DNA from: Rothia mucilaginosa
Lineage (GTDB): Bacteria > Actinomycetota > Actinomycetes > Actinomycetales > Micrococcaceae
Assembly: GCF_019334805.1 (NCBI RefSeq)
Contig: NZ_CP079822.1
Location: 2,170,001-2,234,000, forward strand
DNA length: 64,000 nucleotides
Direction: 5' to 3'
Numbering within the stretch: the first letter of the stretch is position 1; every line of letters starts with the position of its first letter. Shown piece by piece: positions 48,914 to 59,500 of the stretch. Below the pieces are notes generated by a model. That model was given only the letters and a program-made list of their open reading frames with translations. It had not been told where the DNA came from and made no database searches. The translations under genes were made by a program, and so were the position numbers.

Positions 48914-51391
48914 ATGAGTGCAGAACCTGCCGTGAACACCAACGCTGAGAACCCTGCAGGGACCGCCGAGAAGCCCGCGGTTCGGCCCGCTGGCCCGATT
49001 CCTCTGCCTGAAACTGATTCGTCTGACGCAAAGAAGAAACGCGGCTCGCACCGCGTCATGGCTGCTGGCGGACGTGTGCCGAACCGCCTCGTCTTCGGTA
49101 GCCGCAGCAGCACGATGGAGGCGTCCGATTCGCACGGCGGCACCATCCGTTTCTCCCCGATGATTGCGCCGGTCGTGCGTGCCGTGCGCCGCTACCACCC
49201 GGATGAGGACATTCAGGTGCTGCAGCGTGCCTACGAGGTGGCGAACCGCTGCCACGAGGGTCAGAAGCGTAAGAGTGGCGACCCGTACATCACCCACCCG
49301 GTCGCCGTGACTGCGATTCTTGCGGAGATGGGCGCGACCGGCCCCGTGCTCGCCGCCGGCCTGCTGCATGACACGGTGGAAGACACCGACTACACGATGG
49401 AGCAGCTCACCGAAGAGTTCGGTGAGGAGGTCGCCTACCTGGTCGACGGCGTGACCAAGCTGGACAAGATGACCTACGGCGAGAACGCCTCCATCGAGAC
49501 AATCCGCAAGCTTGTGCTGTCCATGAGCAAGGACATCCGCGTGCTGCTCATCAAGCTTGCCGACCGCCTGCACAACGCCCGCACCTGGCGTTTTGTGCCG
49601 CAGGCTTCTGCCGCGAAGAAGGCAGAAGAGACCCTGAAGATTTACGCGCCGCTCGCGCACCGCCTGGGCCTGAACACGATCAAGTGGGAGCTGGAGGACC
49701 TGTCCTTCGCCGCCATGAGCCCGGAAATTTACGCCGAAATGGTGCGCATGGTCGGCGAACGCACCCCCGCGCTCGAAAAGTTCCTGAACGAGGCGCGCAC
49801 CAAGATTACGGACCGCCTGAAAGAGGTGGGCATCGACGCGACCGTGACGGGCCGCCCGAAGCACTACTATTCGATTCATCAGAAGATGAAGACGAAGGGC
49901 CGCAGCTTCGACGAGATTAACGACATCCTTGCCGTGCGCATCATGGTTGAGGAAGAGGCGGAATGCTACACGGTGCTCGGCCACGTGCTGTCCCTGTGGC
50001 CGTCGATGACCGGCCGTTTCAAGGACTACATTAAGAACCCGAAGAACAATAACTACCAGTCGCTGCACCTGACCGTGTACGGTCCGGGCAACCTGCCGCT
50101 TGAGATTCAGATCCGCACCTACAAGATGCACGAGGAAGCTGAGTACGGTGTGGCGGCGCACTGGCGCTACAAGGCGGCGTCGCGCGGCGAGAAGGTCGCT
50201 GCTCGTGGCGGCGCGCCCGCGAAGGACCCGAAGGAGCCGGGCACCCAGACTTCGGCGATGATGAACGTCGGCATCCTGCAGTCTATTGCCGAGATTTCGA
50301 ACTCCAACCCTGAGTCGGAGAAGTTCTATGAGTCGCTCGCTGACACTCTCGACACCGACGAAATCGTGGTTCTCACCCCCAACGGTGAGGCAATCGCCCT
50401 GCCCAACGGCTCCACCCCCGTGGACTTCGCCTACGCCATCCACAGTGAAGTCGGCGACCGCACCGTCGGCGCGAAGGTCAACGGCCGCCTCGTGCCGCTG
50501 CACACGGTCCTGCCCACCGGCGCCACCGTGGAGATTATGACCACGAAGAACGAGGACGCCGGCCCCAGCGAGGACTGGCTGAAGTTCGTTCGCTCCTCAC
50601 GCGCTCGCACGAAGATCCGCCAGTACTTCGCGAAGGAACGCCGCCTGGAGGCTCTGCTCGCCGGCCGCGAGATGCTCACTAAGAGCATGCGTAACAGTGA
50701 GCTGCCGCTGCAGAAGATGATGAGCCCGGAGATCATGACTCAGGTGGCTCAGCTGCTGCACAAGAATGATGTGGCGTCGCTGTACCGTGCGATTGGTGAG
50801 CACGAGATCGCGCCGAAGCAGGTCATTGACACCCTCGTTGAGGTGCACCGCGGCGACGAGCCGGCACCCGAGGTTGAGGTCAGCGACTTTGACGAGACGC
50901 TGCTGAAGTCCACCCGCAAGGCGATTGGCGATAACGGCGTGATTGTGCCGGGCGCTGAGGGTGTGCTGACGAAGATTGCGCGCTGCTGCACCCCGGTCCC
51001 GCCGGATGACATTATCGGCATTGTGACCCGCTATAACGGTATTTCGGTGCATCGCCGTGACTGCCCGAACATGCGTAACGCTGACGAGGAGCCGCGCGTG
51101 ACCACGGTCGAGTGGGCGTCTTCGCCGACCGCTACGTACCGTGTGCAGATTCAGGTGGAGGCGCTGGACCGTAAGGGCCTGCTGAGCGACCTGATTCGTG
51201 CGATTTCTGAGTCGGGCGTGAACATTCTGGATGCGCGCGTGCACACTTCGGAGGATCGTACCGTGGTGGACCGCTTCGCCCTGGAGCTGGGTGACCGCTT
51301 CATGCTGGAGCACGTGCTGAACGTGGTCCGTAACGTGACGGGCGTGTACAAGGCGTACCGCCTGACCGGCGCGAAGCCCTCGGAGGCGTAG
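48914..51391 (+). CDS. rel: Bifunctional (p)ppGpp synthetase/hydrolase Rel
   Basis: 825 residues, the single long RSH enzyme of actinobacteria that makes and degrades (p)ppGpp in the stringent response. A disordered N-terminal tail of about 75 residues comes first. The HD hydrolase domain follows, with HPVAVTAIL and HDTVEDTDY near 152. The synthetase domain shows GRPKHYYSIHQKM and NYQSLHLTVYGP near 380, with EIQIRT. TGS (480-540), a zinc/CC-like region (ARCCTPVPPDD) and a C-terminal ACT domain (from about 735) complete it. The usual residues are intact for both activities. AAGGAG lies 6 bases before ATG. Confidence 0.96.
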   Translation: MSAEPAVNTNAENPAGTAEKPAVRPAGPIPLPETDSSDAKKKRGSHRVMAAGGRVPNRLVFGSRSSTMEASDSHGGTIRFSPMIAPVVRAVRRYHPDEDIQVLQRAYEVANRCHEGQKRKSGDPYITHPVAVTAILAEMGATGPVLAAGLLHDTVEDTDYTMEQLTEEFGEEVAYLVDGVTKLDKMTYGENASIETIRKLVLSMSKDIRVLLIKLADRLHNARTWRFVPQASAAKKAEETLKIYAPLAHRLGLNTIKWELEDLSFAAMSPEIYAEMVRMVGERTPALEKFLNEARTKITDRLKEVGIDATVTGRPKHYYSIHQKMKTKGRSFDEINDILAVRIMVEEEAECYTVLGHVLSLWPSMTGRFKDYIKNPKNNNYQSLHLTVYGPGNLPLEIQIRTYKMHEEAEYGVAAHWRYKAASRGEKVAARGGAPAKDPKEPGTQTSAMMNVGILQSIAEISNSNPESEKFYESLADTLDTDEIVVLTPNGEAIALPNGSTPVDFAYAIHSEVGDRTVGAKVNGRLVPLHTVLPTGATVEIMTTKNEDAGPSEDWLKFVRSSRARTKIRQYFAKERRLEALLAGREMLTKSMRNSELPLQKMMSPEIMTQVAQLLHKNDVASLYRAIGEHEIAPKQVIDTLVEVHRGDEPAPEVEVSDFDETLLKSTRKAIGDNGVIVPGAEGVLTKIARCCTPVPPDDIIGIVTRYNGISVHRRDCPNMRNADEEPRVTTVEWASSPTATYRVQIQVEALDRKGLLSDLIRAISESGVNILDARVHTSEDRTVVDRFALELGDRFMLEHVLNVVRNVTGVYKAYRLTGAKPSEA

Positions 51392-51457
51392 GCTCTTTAA
51401 AATTATCCTTCTGTGTTGATTCGAGGTGCTGGTTTTTGTACTCTTGAGTTAACCGTT

Positions 51458-51495
51458 CGGCCCGCTACTCTTGATGGAGTAGACGGGCCGGATTT
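51458..51495 (+). terminator. Terminator after rel
   Basis: CGGCCCG-C-TACTC (51458-51470) pairs with GAGTA-GA-CGGGCCG (51477-51490), 6-base loop, then GATTT. Confidence 0.8.
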
Positions 51496-51516
51496 CTATT
51501 TTCTGGTCTTTACGTT

Positions 51517-51581
51517 GAGAAGCCACATGTGTTTCGAAAAGCCACTTCTTTGGTGGCTTCTCGAAACACATGTGGCTTCTC
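51517..51581. repeat. Palindromic element R1, left border of the defence island
   Basis: A 65-bp nested palindrome. The outer arms 51517-51537 and 51561-51581 are perfectly complementary over 21 bp (core CCACATGTGTTTCGA). An inner AAGCCAC/GTGGCTT stem encloses a 7-base loop. The same element recurs at 61091-61153 with a few substitutions and a few similar bases beyond the right end. It could act as a bidirectional terminator, a cruciform or a REP/MITE-like element. No transposase accompanies it. Confidence 0.9.
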
Positions 51582-51698
51582 GCTGTTAAGCGGGTTGGGT
51601 TCCATAATGACGAACCAGTACGCACAGGTCGTTCTCATTAGGCATAATGAATGTGGTGGCAATGGTCGCCGCTACACATACAACGAAATGGTTTTTAT

Positions 51699-52913
51699 AT
51701 GTCTATTGAAAAGGCAAACGCTTACACTTTCTCTTGTTTGGAGTATTTGGGCCGTGAGCTTGATCCGCTGCTGACTCGCTTGGTGGTGGAGAAGGGGGTG
51801 ATGTCCCAGTCTCAGGTAGAGGAGTATGGCTGGGTTTCTATTCTGCTTTACTTGGATGATCAGCGTAAGCGCAAGGTGGAGTTGAGCCGTTACAACCCGC
51901 GAGACGTTCAGCTTCAGTTGCGTATGCTGACTGAGCCGGTAGGTACTCCGGAGCGGAAGCACCCATTTGAGCCTGATTCGAGCCGTACCGTGGGTACGTA
52001 TGCGCAGGATTTGCGTATTTTCCGCAACAAGAAGATGCACGGCAGGGATATGAACCGCAATGATGCGGTGCGTATCTACGATTCGGCGGCGCGTCTTTTT
52101 GAGGCGTTGGGTGCGCCGGAGCAGCAGGAGTGGTGTGAGAGCCAGCTGAACCGTGTGCATGCTGATTTGTTTGGTGCTGGTGAGGTGGCACCGGTTCGTC
52201 GTGAGCTGGATGAGGAGGTTCGTCAGGCTGTGTCGACTGCCCGTGAGGTGAAGACTGAGGTGTCTGCGCCTCGTGGTGCGTTTACTCGCCCGGCACCGGT
52301 TTCTCGACCTGCCCAGCCTGCGGCTCCTGCTTCGGCTTCTCAGCCGGCATCGGTCTCTGATTCCTCGGTTCCTCCGCTGTGTCTTGCGGTGGGGGAGGGC
52401 CGTTACCCGTTTGAGCCGTGGGAGCCGATTTCGCTGGGTGATCGCGATATTTTTGATTCGCTGCGCAGTAAGCGTTCTAAGGATCAGATGTCTGCTGCTC
52501 TTGAAGAGATTGTGTCTGCTGAGGGCCCGGTTCAGGCTGATCGTTTGGCTACTTTGGCGGCGCAGTGCTTTGGTGTGAGCCGTTTGGCGAAGAAGAACCG
52601 CGACTGGATTATCCGTTTGGCGGACCGTATGCCCGAGCTGCAGGTGGATGAGCATAAGTTCGTGTGGCATGTTGAAGAGCCGCGCGAGGAGTATGGCGAG
52701 TTCCGTCCTTCGGTGGATGGTGCGGTGCGCGAGTTTGACCAGATTAGCCCGGTTGAGATTGCGAATGCTTGGCGCTTCTATGAGCAGAATCCTGAGTTGA
52801 TGGATGATGGCCAGGATGTTGAGTCGGCTGTGTTGGCGACTTTTGGCCGTAAGCGTCGTACTGCGAAGGTTAAGGCTCAGTTGGAGCTGGCTAAGGCGCT
52901 GTTGGCTGCCTAG
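51699..52913 (+). CDS. HEPN-domain protein with DUF3320-like winged helix
   Basis: 404 residues, first gene of the island. Residues 1-140 look like a Swt1-type HEPN domain, with the RNase signature R-x4-H at Arg109-His114 (RNKKMH). A Pro/Ala/Ser-rich linker (200-245) follows. A segment resembling DUF3320 (EGPVQADRLATLAAQCFG, near 275) and a helical C-terminus complete it. HEPN proteins are often ribonuclease effectors of phage defence; DUF3320 modules occur beside helicases in conflict systems. ATG 51699 is chosen over the open extension to 51651; no strong ribosome site is visible. The helicase gene starts 45 bases downstream. Confidence 0.7.
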   Translation: MSIEKANAYTFSCLEYLGRELDPLLTRLVVEKGVMSQSQVEEYGWVSILLYLDDQRKRKVELSRYNPRDVQLQLRMLTEPVGTPERKHPFEPDSSRTVGTYAQDLRIFRNKKMHGRDMNRNDAVRIYDSAARLFEALGAPEQQEWCESQLNRVHADLFGAGEVAPVRRELDEEVRQAVSTAREVKTEVSAPRGAFTRPAPVSRPAQPAAPASASQPASVSDSSVPPLCLAVGEGRYPFEPWEPISLGDRDIFDSLRSKRSKDQMSAALEEIVSAEGPVQADRLATLAAQCFGVSRLAKKNRDWIIRLADRMPELQVDEHKFVWHVEEPREEYGEFRPSVDGAVREFDQISPVEIANAWRFYEQNPELMDDGQDVESAVLATFGRKRRTAKVKAQLELAKALLAA

Positions 52914-52958
52914 TTTTTTCACTCACTTTTTAATCACTCACATGTAAAGGTTATTTTC

Positions 52959-55900
52959 ATGGCTGAAATTTACGATAATCTTGGTTACCTTCCGCAGGGG
53001 GAGGGTAAGGGCGCGAAGCTTGCTGACGCGCTGCATCGCACGATGGAGTACTATGACCGTCTGGATATTGCGACGGGCTATATGAACTTGAGCGCGTGGG
53101 ATGAGTTCGCTGATGAGATTGGTCAAGCTCCGTTTGAGCCAGGCACTCCGGTGGCTCGTATTCTGCTGGGTATGGTGCCTCGTTCGATTACGGAGCAGAT
53201 GCATCGTGAGGCGCAGGCGGAGATGCGCGGCGAGTCGGTGTCTTCAGCACCGAAGAATGATGAGCGTGCTGGTTATCGTGATGAGCTGGTTCAGCATTTG
53301 CGTGGGCAGTTGATGGCTGGTGGTACGAGTTCTTCGCGTCGCCAGGCTTTGTTGACTCTGAAGGAACATTTGGAGTCTGGCCGTGTGCAGATGAAGGTGT
53401 ACACGAAGCAGGCGTTGCACGGTAAGACGTATGTTGCGCATACTCCGAAGCCTGGCAATATGCATCCGGTGATGAGTTTTGTGGGTTCTTCGAACTTTAC
53501 TCGTCCGGGTTTGCACACGAATTTGGAGCTCAATGTTGAGTTGACTGATTCGGATCATGCGGCGAAGTTGAAGAATTGGTTTGAGAAGCTGTGGCGTGAG
53601 CGTACGTCGTTTGATATTACCCGCGAGATTATTGATTTGATTGATCAGTCGTGGGTTGAGCCGGCTGACCCGTATGACGTGTACATGAAGGTCTGCTATG
53701 AGCTGTCTGAGGATGCTCGTTTTGGTGAGCAGGAGTATGCGCTTTCTCCGCGGTTGGAGCATATGCTGATGGATTACCAGAAGTCGGCTGCTCATACGTT
53801 GGCGCGCCGTTTGATGCGCCGTGGCGGCACGATGCTGGGTGACGTGGTGGGTCTGGGTAAGACTTTGACTGCGATTGCTGTGGCGTCGATGTTGCAGAAC
53901 GAAGAGAATATGCGCGTTCTGGTGTTGTGCCCTAAGAACTTGGAGCAGATGTGGGATAAGCATCTGAGTGAGTATGACGTGGTGGGTAAGGTGGTTCGCT
54001 ATTCGATGGCGGCTGCTGAGTTGCCTGATTTGGCGCGTTATCAGTTGGTGATTTGCGATGAGTCGCATAATCTGCGTAATGAGAATACGCAGGTGTGGCG
54101 CGCCATTAAGGAGTATGTCTCGCGTAATGAGTCGCGTGTTCTGCTTCTGACTGCGACCCCGTTTAACTTGTCGTTTAGTGATGTGAAGGCGCAGCTGGCT
54201 CTGTATCTTGATGAGGATGCTGACCTGGGCATCATTCCGGAGGCGGGTTTGAAGGAGTACCCGAGGAAGTTCGACAAGCTGGAGGGTAACCTGTCGACCC
54301 TGCGTGCTTTTGAGATTTCTGAGGAGCCGGAGGATTGGCGCACGCTGATGAGTGACCATCTGGTGCGTCGTACTCGTGCGTACACGAAGCGTCAGGCGCC
54401 GACGGAGATGTGGACTTCTCCTGATGGTTTGGTGACGAAGGAGCGTAGCTACCTGGAGCTGTCGACGGGTAAGTTCTATTATCCGGATTGGGTGTCGCAG
54501 CCGGTGAGCCATAGTTTTAAGGCTGATGACCCTGCTCGTTTTATGGAGGATGACCAGACCCTTGATGATTTGAGGGATTTGCGTCTGCCGCGTTATGACA
54601 TTTCTGGGTATGACAACCCGAGTGCATACCATTCTCCGGAAGATAGGGCGATTATTGAGGCGGCTCGTTCGGGTCGCGGTAATGTGCGTGGCTTTGTGCT
54701 TTCGGGCCTGTATAAGCGTTTGAGCTCTTCGGGTTATTCGTTTATTCAGTCGTTGACTCGTCAGTTGATTCGTAATGAGCTGTGGATTTATGCGATTGAC
54801 CATCAGCTGAGCGTTCCGACGGGTAGTTTCTCGGATGACCAGTTGGGTCTGGAAGGTTCTGACGCGGCTGATTTTGAGTCTGTGGATGGCCTGCAGGTTC
54901 AGGACCTGGGCGGAAACCTGGAGCAGATGTATGAGAGCCTGGTTCAGAGTGCACCGGCTCAGACGAGGTGGGTTTCCTCGAAGGTCTTTACGTCTCGTCT
55001 GCGTGATGATTTGCAGCATGATAGCGAGCTGATTAAGGCTATGCTGAGGCGTTTTGGCATGTGGCAGGTTGAGACTGACTCGAAGCTGCATGCTCTGCGT
55101 GATTTGATTGAGCAGAAGCACGCGAACGATAAGGTGTTGGTGTTCACGGAGTATAAGGACACTGCGTACTACATTGCTGAGGGCCTGCGGAAGCTGGGCG
55201 TTGAGAATGTGGCGGCGGTGGCTGGTGATACTGATGATCCGGCTTCGTATGCTCGTCGTTTCTCGCCGGTGTCGAACCGTGTGCCGACGGAGCAGGCATC
55301 TGATGCGGAGGCTCCTGCCCAGAACGGTTCTGATGAGCTGCGTGTGCTGGTAGCGACCGACGTGCTGTCTGAGGGTCAGAACCTTCAGGATGCTCACGTG
55401 GTGGTGAACTATGACTTGCCGTGGGCGATTATTCGTCTGATTCAGCGTGCGGGTCGTGTGGACCGTGTGGGTCAGATTCATCATGAGGTGAACGTGTATC
55501 TGATTTCGCATCAGACGGTGGAGAGGACTTTGAAGTTGCGTTCGCGTATTCGTGAGCGTTTGGAGTCTGCCGCTAAGGCTTTTGGGGCTGATCAGGCGTT
55601 CTTTACTGATATGTCTTCTGATGATGCTGCGGCTCGTACTCTTGAGGATTTCTACTCGGGCAATCTGGATAGCTCGGAGCCTGATGAAGAGGGTATTGAC
55701 GCGGTGTCTGAGGCTGCTGAGCGTTGGGCTGATTTTGCGAAGAAGTATCCTGAGGATGCTGAGCGGATTATGAAGATGCAGGATAAGCGTTTGGCTACTC
55801 GCGCGTTGCGTGGTGAGTCGGCTGTTCATCCGGCGGATGATAATGCTTTGATGGTGTCGTATGTGCGCACGAACTCTGAGATTGACCTGTTTGCGGTGAG

Positions 55901-56399
55901 GTCGTATGACCCGGCTACGGACAGCACGAAGGAGAGCATGGTGCCGCCGGCGAAGGCTCTGGGCTTGTTCTATGCGGAGTATTCGACGCCGAGTCAGGAA
56001 ACTGATCCGAAGGATTATGACCTGCAGCAGAAGTTGACTCAGTATGTTTTGCGGCAGGAGGGCACGACGCACGGTAATCTGCGTGGTGTGCGCCGTCAGG
56101 TGTTCCGCCGTTTCTACGGGGCTGATAACACGGCTTCGCTGGATACTTTGGAACTGCAGGAGCGGGAGCGGAAGGTGCTGGATAAGCTGTACCATTACCC
56201 GCTGCGTCGTCAGGCTGAGTCTGAGCTTCGCCGTATGCTGCGCCGTAAGGCGGATAACCGCTCTTTGTTGGATGCGTTGTTGCGCATGCAGCAAGATGAT
56301 GAGTTGTTGGTGAAGGAATCTGATATGCAGATGGCACGCGTGGTGTGTTCGTTGGCGATTTCGGATCCTGATTTTGAGGGGAAGAATCCCGTGCATTAG
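52959..56399 (+). CDS. PLD-domain SNF2-family helicase
   Basis: 1146 residues. A phospholipase D-like nuclease half-site is at 153-181: His154-x-Lys156 in LHGKTYVAH, then FVGSSNFTRPG. The SNF2/superfamily 2 motor follows: Walker A GDVVGLGKT (294-302), DESH box (367-370), LLLTATPFN (III), VLVFTEYKDTA (IV) and IRLIQRAGRVDRVGQ (VI). A helical C-terminal region of about 280 residues ends the chain. A PLD nuclease fused to a SNF2 translocase beside a methyltransferase is the logic of DISARM-like and helicase-methylase restriction systems. The methyltransferase gene starts 123 bases downstream. Family placement is from memory. Confidence 0.85.
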   Translation: MAEIYDNLGYLPQGEGKGAKLADALHRTMEYYDRLDIATGYMNLSAWDEFADEIGQAPFEPGTPVARILLGMVPRSITEQMHREAQAEMRGESVSSAPKNDERAGYRDELVQHLRGQLMAGGTSSSRRQALLTLKEHLESGRVQMKVYTKQALHGKTYVAHTPKPGNMHPVMSFVGSSNFTRPGLHTNLELNVELTDSDHAAKLKNWFEKLWRERTSFDITREIIDLIDQSWVEPADPYDVYMKVCYELSEDARFGEQEYALSPRLEHMLMDYQKSAAHTLARRLMRRGGTMLGDVVGLGKTLTAIAVASMLQNEENMRVLVLCPKNLEQMWDKHLSEYDVVGKVVRYSMAAAELPDLARYQLVICDESHNLRNENTQVWRAIKEYVSRNESRVLLLTATPFNLSFSDVKAQLALYLDEDADLGIIPEAGLKEYPRKFDKLEGNLSTLRAFEISEEPEDWRTLMSDHLVRRTRAYTKRQAPTEMWTSPDGLVTKERSYLELSTGKFYYPDWVSQPVSHSFKADDPARFMEDDQTLDDLRDLRLPRYDISGYDNPSAYHSPEDRAIIEAARSGRGNVRGFVLSGLYKRLSSSGYSFIQSLTRQLIRNELWIYAIDHQLSVPTGSFSDDQLGLEGSDAADFESVDGLQVQDLGGNLEQMYESLVQSAPAQTRWVSSKVFTSRLRDDLQHDSELIKAMLRRFGMWQVETDSKLHALRDLIEQKHANDKVLVFTEYKDTAYYIAEGLRKLGVENVAAVAGDTDDPASYARRFSPVSNRVPTEQASDAEAPAQNGSDELRVLVATDVLSEGQNLQDAHVVVNYDLPWAIIRLIQRAGRVDRVGQIHHEVNVYLISHQTVERTLKLRSRIRERLESAAKAFGADQAFFTDMSSDDAAARTLEDFYSGNLDSSEPDEEGIDAVSEAAERWADFAKKYPEDAERIMKMQDKRLATRALRGESAVHPADDNALMVSYVRTNSEIDLFAVRSYDPATDSTKESMVPPAKALGLFYAEYSTPSQETDPKDYDLQQKLTQYVLRQEGTTHGNLRGVRRQVFRRFYGADNTASLDTLELQERERKVLDKLYHYPLRRQAESELRRMLRRKADNRSLLDALLRMQQDDELLVKESDMQMARVVCSLAISDPDFEGKNPVH

Positions 56400-56522
56400 T
56401 GCGCCCTGGTGGGTGCTATGGCCTGTGGTGCGGGGCGCGGTGAAGCGTCTCGCACCGCGGGGCTGTGTGTAGTTTTTCTGTGAATCGGTTGGTTCACTAT
56501 TCTCTTGTGAAGGAGTATTTTT

Positions 56523-59500
56523 ATGGCTGTTGTGTGGCCTGATGATGACCTGGACCAGGCGCGTTCGTACCTGGTGGAGGGTCGCCTGGGTGATTTCTTT
56601 AGGGAATCTCTGGGCTGGGATGACTCGGATTTGGGAGATTCCTCGTTTCAGACTGTGAAGGTGGATGACCCGCTGGTTCCTTCTGGCGTGTTGAACGTGG
56701 AGTGTGTGGCGGTGCAGTCGGGCATTCCGGTGTGGGTGTGCCGTGTGGACCGTATTCCGTCGAACACTTCGCAGCTTGAGGTTGACCGCACGTTGCGTGC
56801 GTTGAGCATGCACCGCCTGTGCATTTTTGTGCAGGAGGGTGTTGGTTTTACGCCGCGTCAGGTGTGGCGTTGGCCGAGCGCTTCGTCGTCGCGTTTGACT
56901 CGTCATGAGCTGTTGGTGACGGATGAGGCTCAGGTTGAGGCGCTGTTGGAGCGTTGTGCTCTGCTGTATCTGACCTCTGATGACATTGCGAATGGCGTGT
57001 CGATTCTGGGTCTTTTGGACCGTATGCGTCGTGGTTTTGATGTTGAGACGGTGAATGAGACTCGTGTTGCGTCGAACCAGATGGCGGGTCTTTTTGAGTC
57101 GTTGGCGAAGGCTGGCATGTCGGAGGCTCAGATTTCGACGGTGATGGCGCGCCTGTTGTTCTTGCTGTTTGCTGATGATACGCAGATGTGGTCTGAGTCT
57201 GAGGATGCGAACTCGTTTGAGCGGATGATTCGTGGCACCCATCAGGAGGGTACGGATCTGGCTCAGCGCTTGAATGAGCTTTTTGGCCTGTTGAATAAGA
57301 AGCCTTCGGGTACCTCGGCTGTGGCGGATGCTCCGGATTATCTGTCTGGTTTTAAGTACGTGAACGGTGGCATGTTTGCGGACGCGGTGCCGCTTCCTGC
57401 TGAGATGAGCGGTGCGGTGGCGAAGACGTTCCGTCAGCAGCTGTTGGCGACTTCGGAGCGTGATTGGTCGAAGGTTTCTCCGGCTATTTTCGGTTCGATG
57501 TTCCAGTCGGTGCGTGACGCGAAGACTCGTCGTGAGATGGGTGAGCACTATACCTCGGAGGAGGATGTGCTGAAGACCCTTGGCCCGCTGTTCCTGGACG
57601 AGCTGCGGGATAAGTTCACGGGGGCAGAGGAGAAGTCAGATGAGGTGACTCGTCTGCGTAACCTGCGCCGTGAACTGGCGAATATCCGCTTCATTGACCC
57701 TGCGTGTGGCTGTGGTAACTTCATCATCATTGCGTACCGTGAGATGCGTAAGCTGGAGCTGGACGTCCTGGTCCGTCTACGTAATCTGGGTCAGATTGAT
57801 GAGAGCGAATTGAGCTCGCTGGTCGTGGGTAAGGCTGGCGTGAGTGAGGACGTGCGTAAGCGTGCCCGCTCGATTGAGCCTCTGGTGACTATCGATAATT
57901 TCTATGGCCTGGAGCTTGATCCGTGGCCCGCGTCGATTGCGCGCACCGCGATGTTCTTGGTCGAGCGTCAGATGGATCAGAAGATGATGGAGGATTTTGG
58001 CTACGCCCCGGTGCGTCTTCCTCTGAGCCATAGCGCCCACATTCTTGAGGGCGATGCCTTGACTGAGGTTAACCCTGCCTCGGGTGAGCGTGTAGATCGT
58101 GACTGGTCAAAGGTTCTGCCGGTGACCGCGCAGGACGTAGCGGACGGCGTGCGCGTGTACATTGCGGGTAACCCGCCTTTCGTCGGTCAGGCGAAGAAGG
58201 GTGATGCTCAGGACCAGGGTATGCGCTTGGCGTGGGGCGATGACTATGCTGGCTACCTGGATTTTGCGACGGCGTGGTTGGCTAAGGCTGCTCGCTATCT
58301 GAAGACATTGCAGGAGCAGACTGAAGCGCTGGATGTGAAGGTAGTTCCTGGTGATTTTGCCTTCGTGTCTACGAATTCGATTGTTCAGGGTCAGCCGGTT
58401 GCTTCGCTGTTTGCGCCGTTGTTCCGTGATGGCTGGCGTATTAAGTTTGCCTATCGTACATTCCCGTGGGTTTCTGAGGCCGCGGGTAAGGCTGCCGTGC
58501 ACTGCGTGATTACGGGCTTTACTCGTTCAGCTGCTCCGGAGAAGTCTCGCACTGTTCGAGTTTTTGACTATGATTGGTCGACTCGCCGAACGGTAGAGCA
58601 GGAACCGGTTCATGCTCTGAACGCCTACCTGGTGGAGGGCCCGAACGTCTTGGCGGAGAAACGATCTAAGCCTCTGTCTTCTTTGATTCCTGAGGTGGTG
58701 CGTGGAAGCCAGCCGACGGATGGTGGAAATCTGATTGTTGAGGTGGAGGACTACCCGGTGGTTGCCGCTGACCCGGTGGCGGTCCGTTATCTGCGTCCTT
58801 TCGTTGGTGCTAAGGAGCTGGTGCAGGGACTGGAACGCTGGTGCCTGTGGCTGGAAGATGCCTCGGAAGAGGAAATTGCTTCGAGCCCGGTGCTGAGTGC
58901 TCGCGTGGAGGCTAACCGCGAGTGGCGTTCTGCTCAGCCTCAGAAGGGAGACGCATATAAGCTTCGCGATATTCCGCATCTCATGCGTCCGAATAAGGCG
59001 CGCCCTGTAGAGCCGTATGTGTGCATCCCGTCTGTGGTATCTGCGAATCGTCCGATTTTTACGGTTAAGCGTTTTTCTGCAGACACTATTGCAAGCAATG
59101 CAACGTTTACTGCGCTCGACCCTGATGGTTTCCTCTTTGGTCTGATTTCTTCTTCGATGTTTATCATCTGGCAACGTACTGTCGGTGGTCAGTTGAAGTC
59201 TGATTTGAGATTCTCGAATACGGTGGTGTGGAATAACCTTCCGTTGCCGCAGATTTCTGAGGAGCAGCGTCGTAAGGTGATTGCTGCGGGCCGTAAGGTG
59301 TTGGCGGCGCGTGAGGCGATTGAGGAGCGTGCGGGTGAGCCGGTGTCGCTGGCTGATATGTATGCTTCGTTGGCGACGATGGATCCGGCGTTGCGTGCGG
59401 CGCATGATGAGTTGGATTCTGCGGTGGATGTCGCTTTTGGTGCGACTCGTCGTTGTTCTTCTGATGAGGCGCGTTTGAAGATTCTTTTTGAGCGCTATCA

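Noticed and set aside
53244..57548. 1434-codon minus-strand open frame across the helicase and methyltransferase genes
   Set aside because: Arg/Thr/Gln-rich nonsense product, antisense to proteins with complete helicase and methyltransferase motifs.
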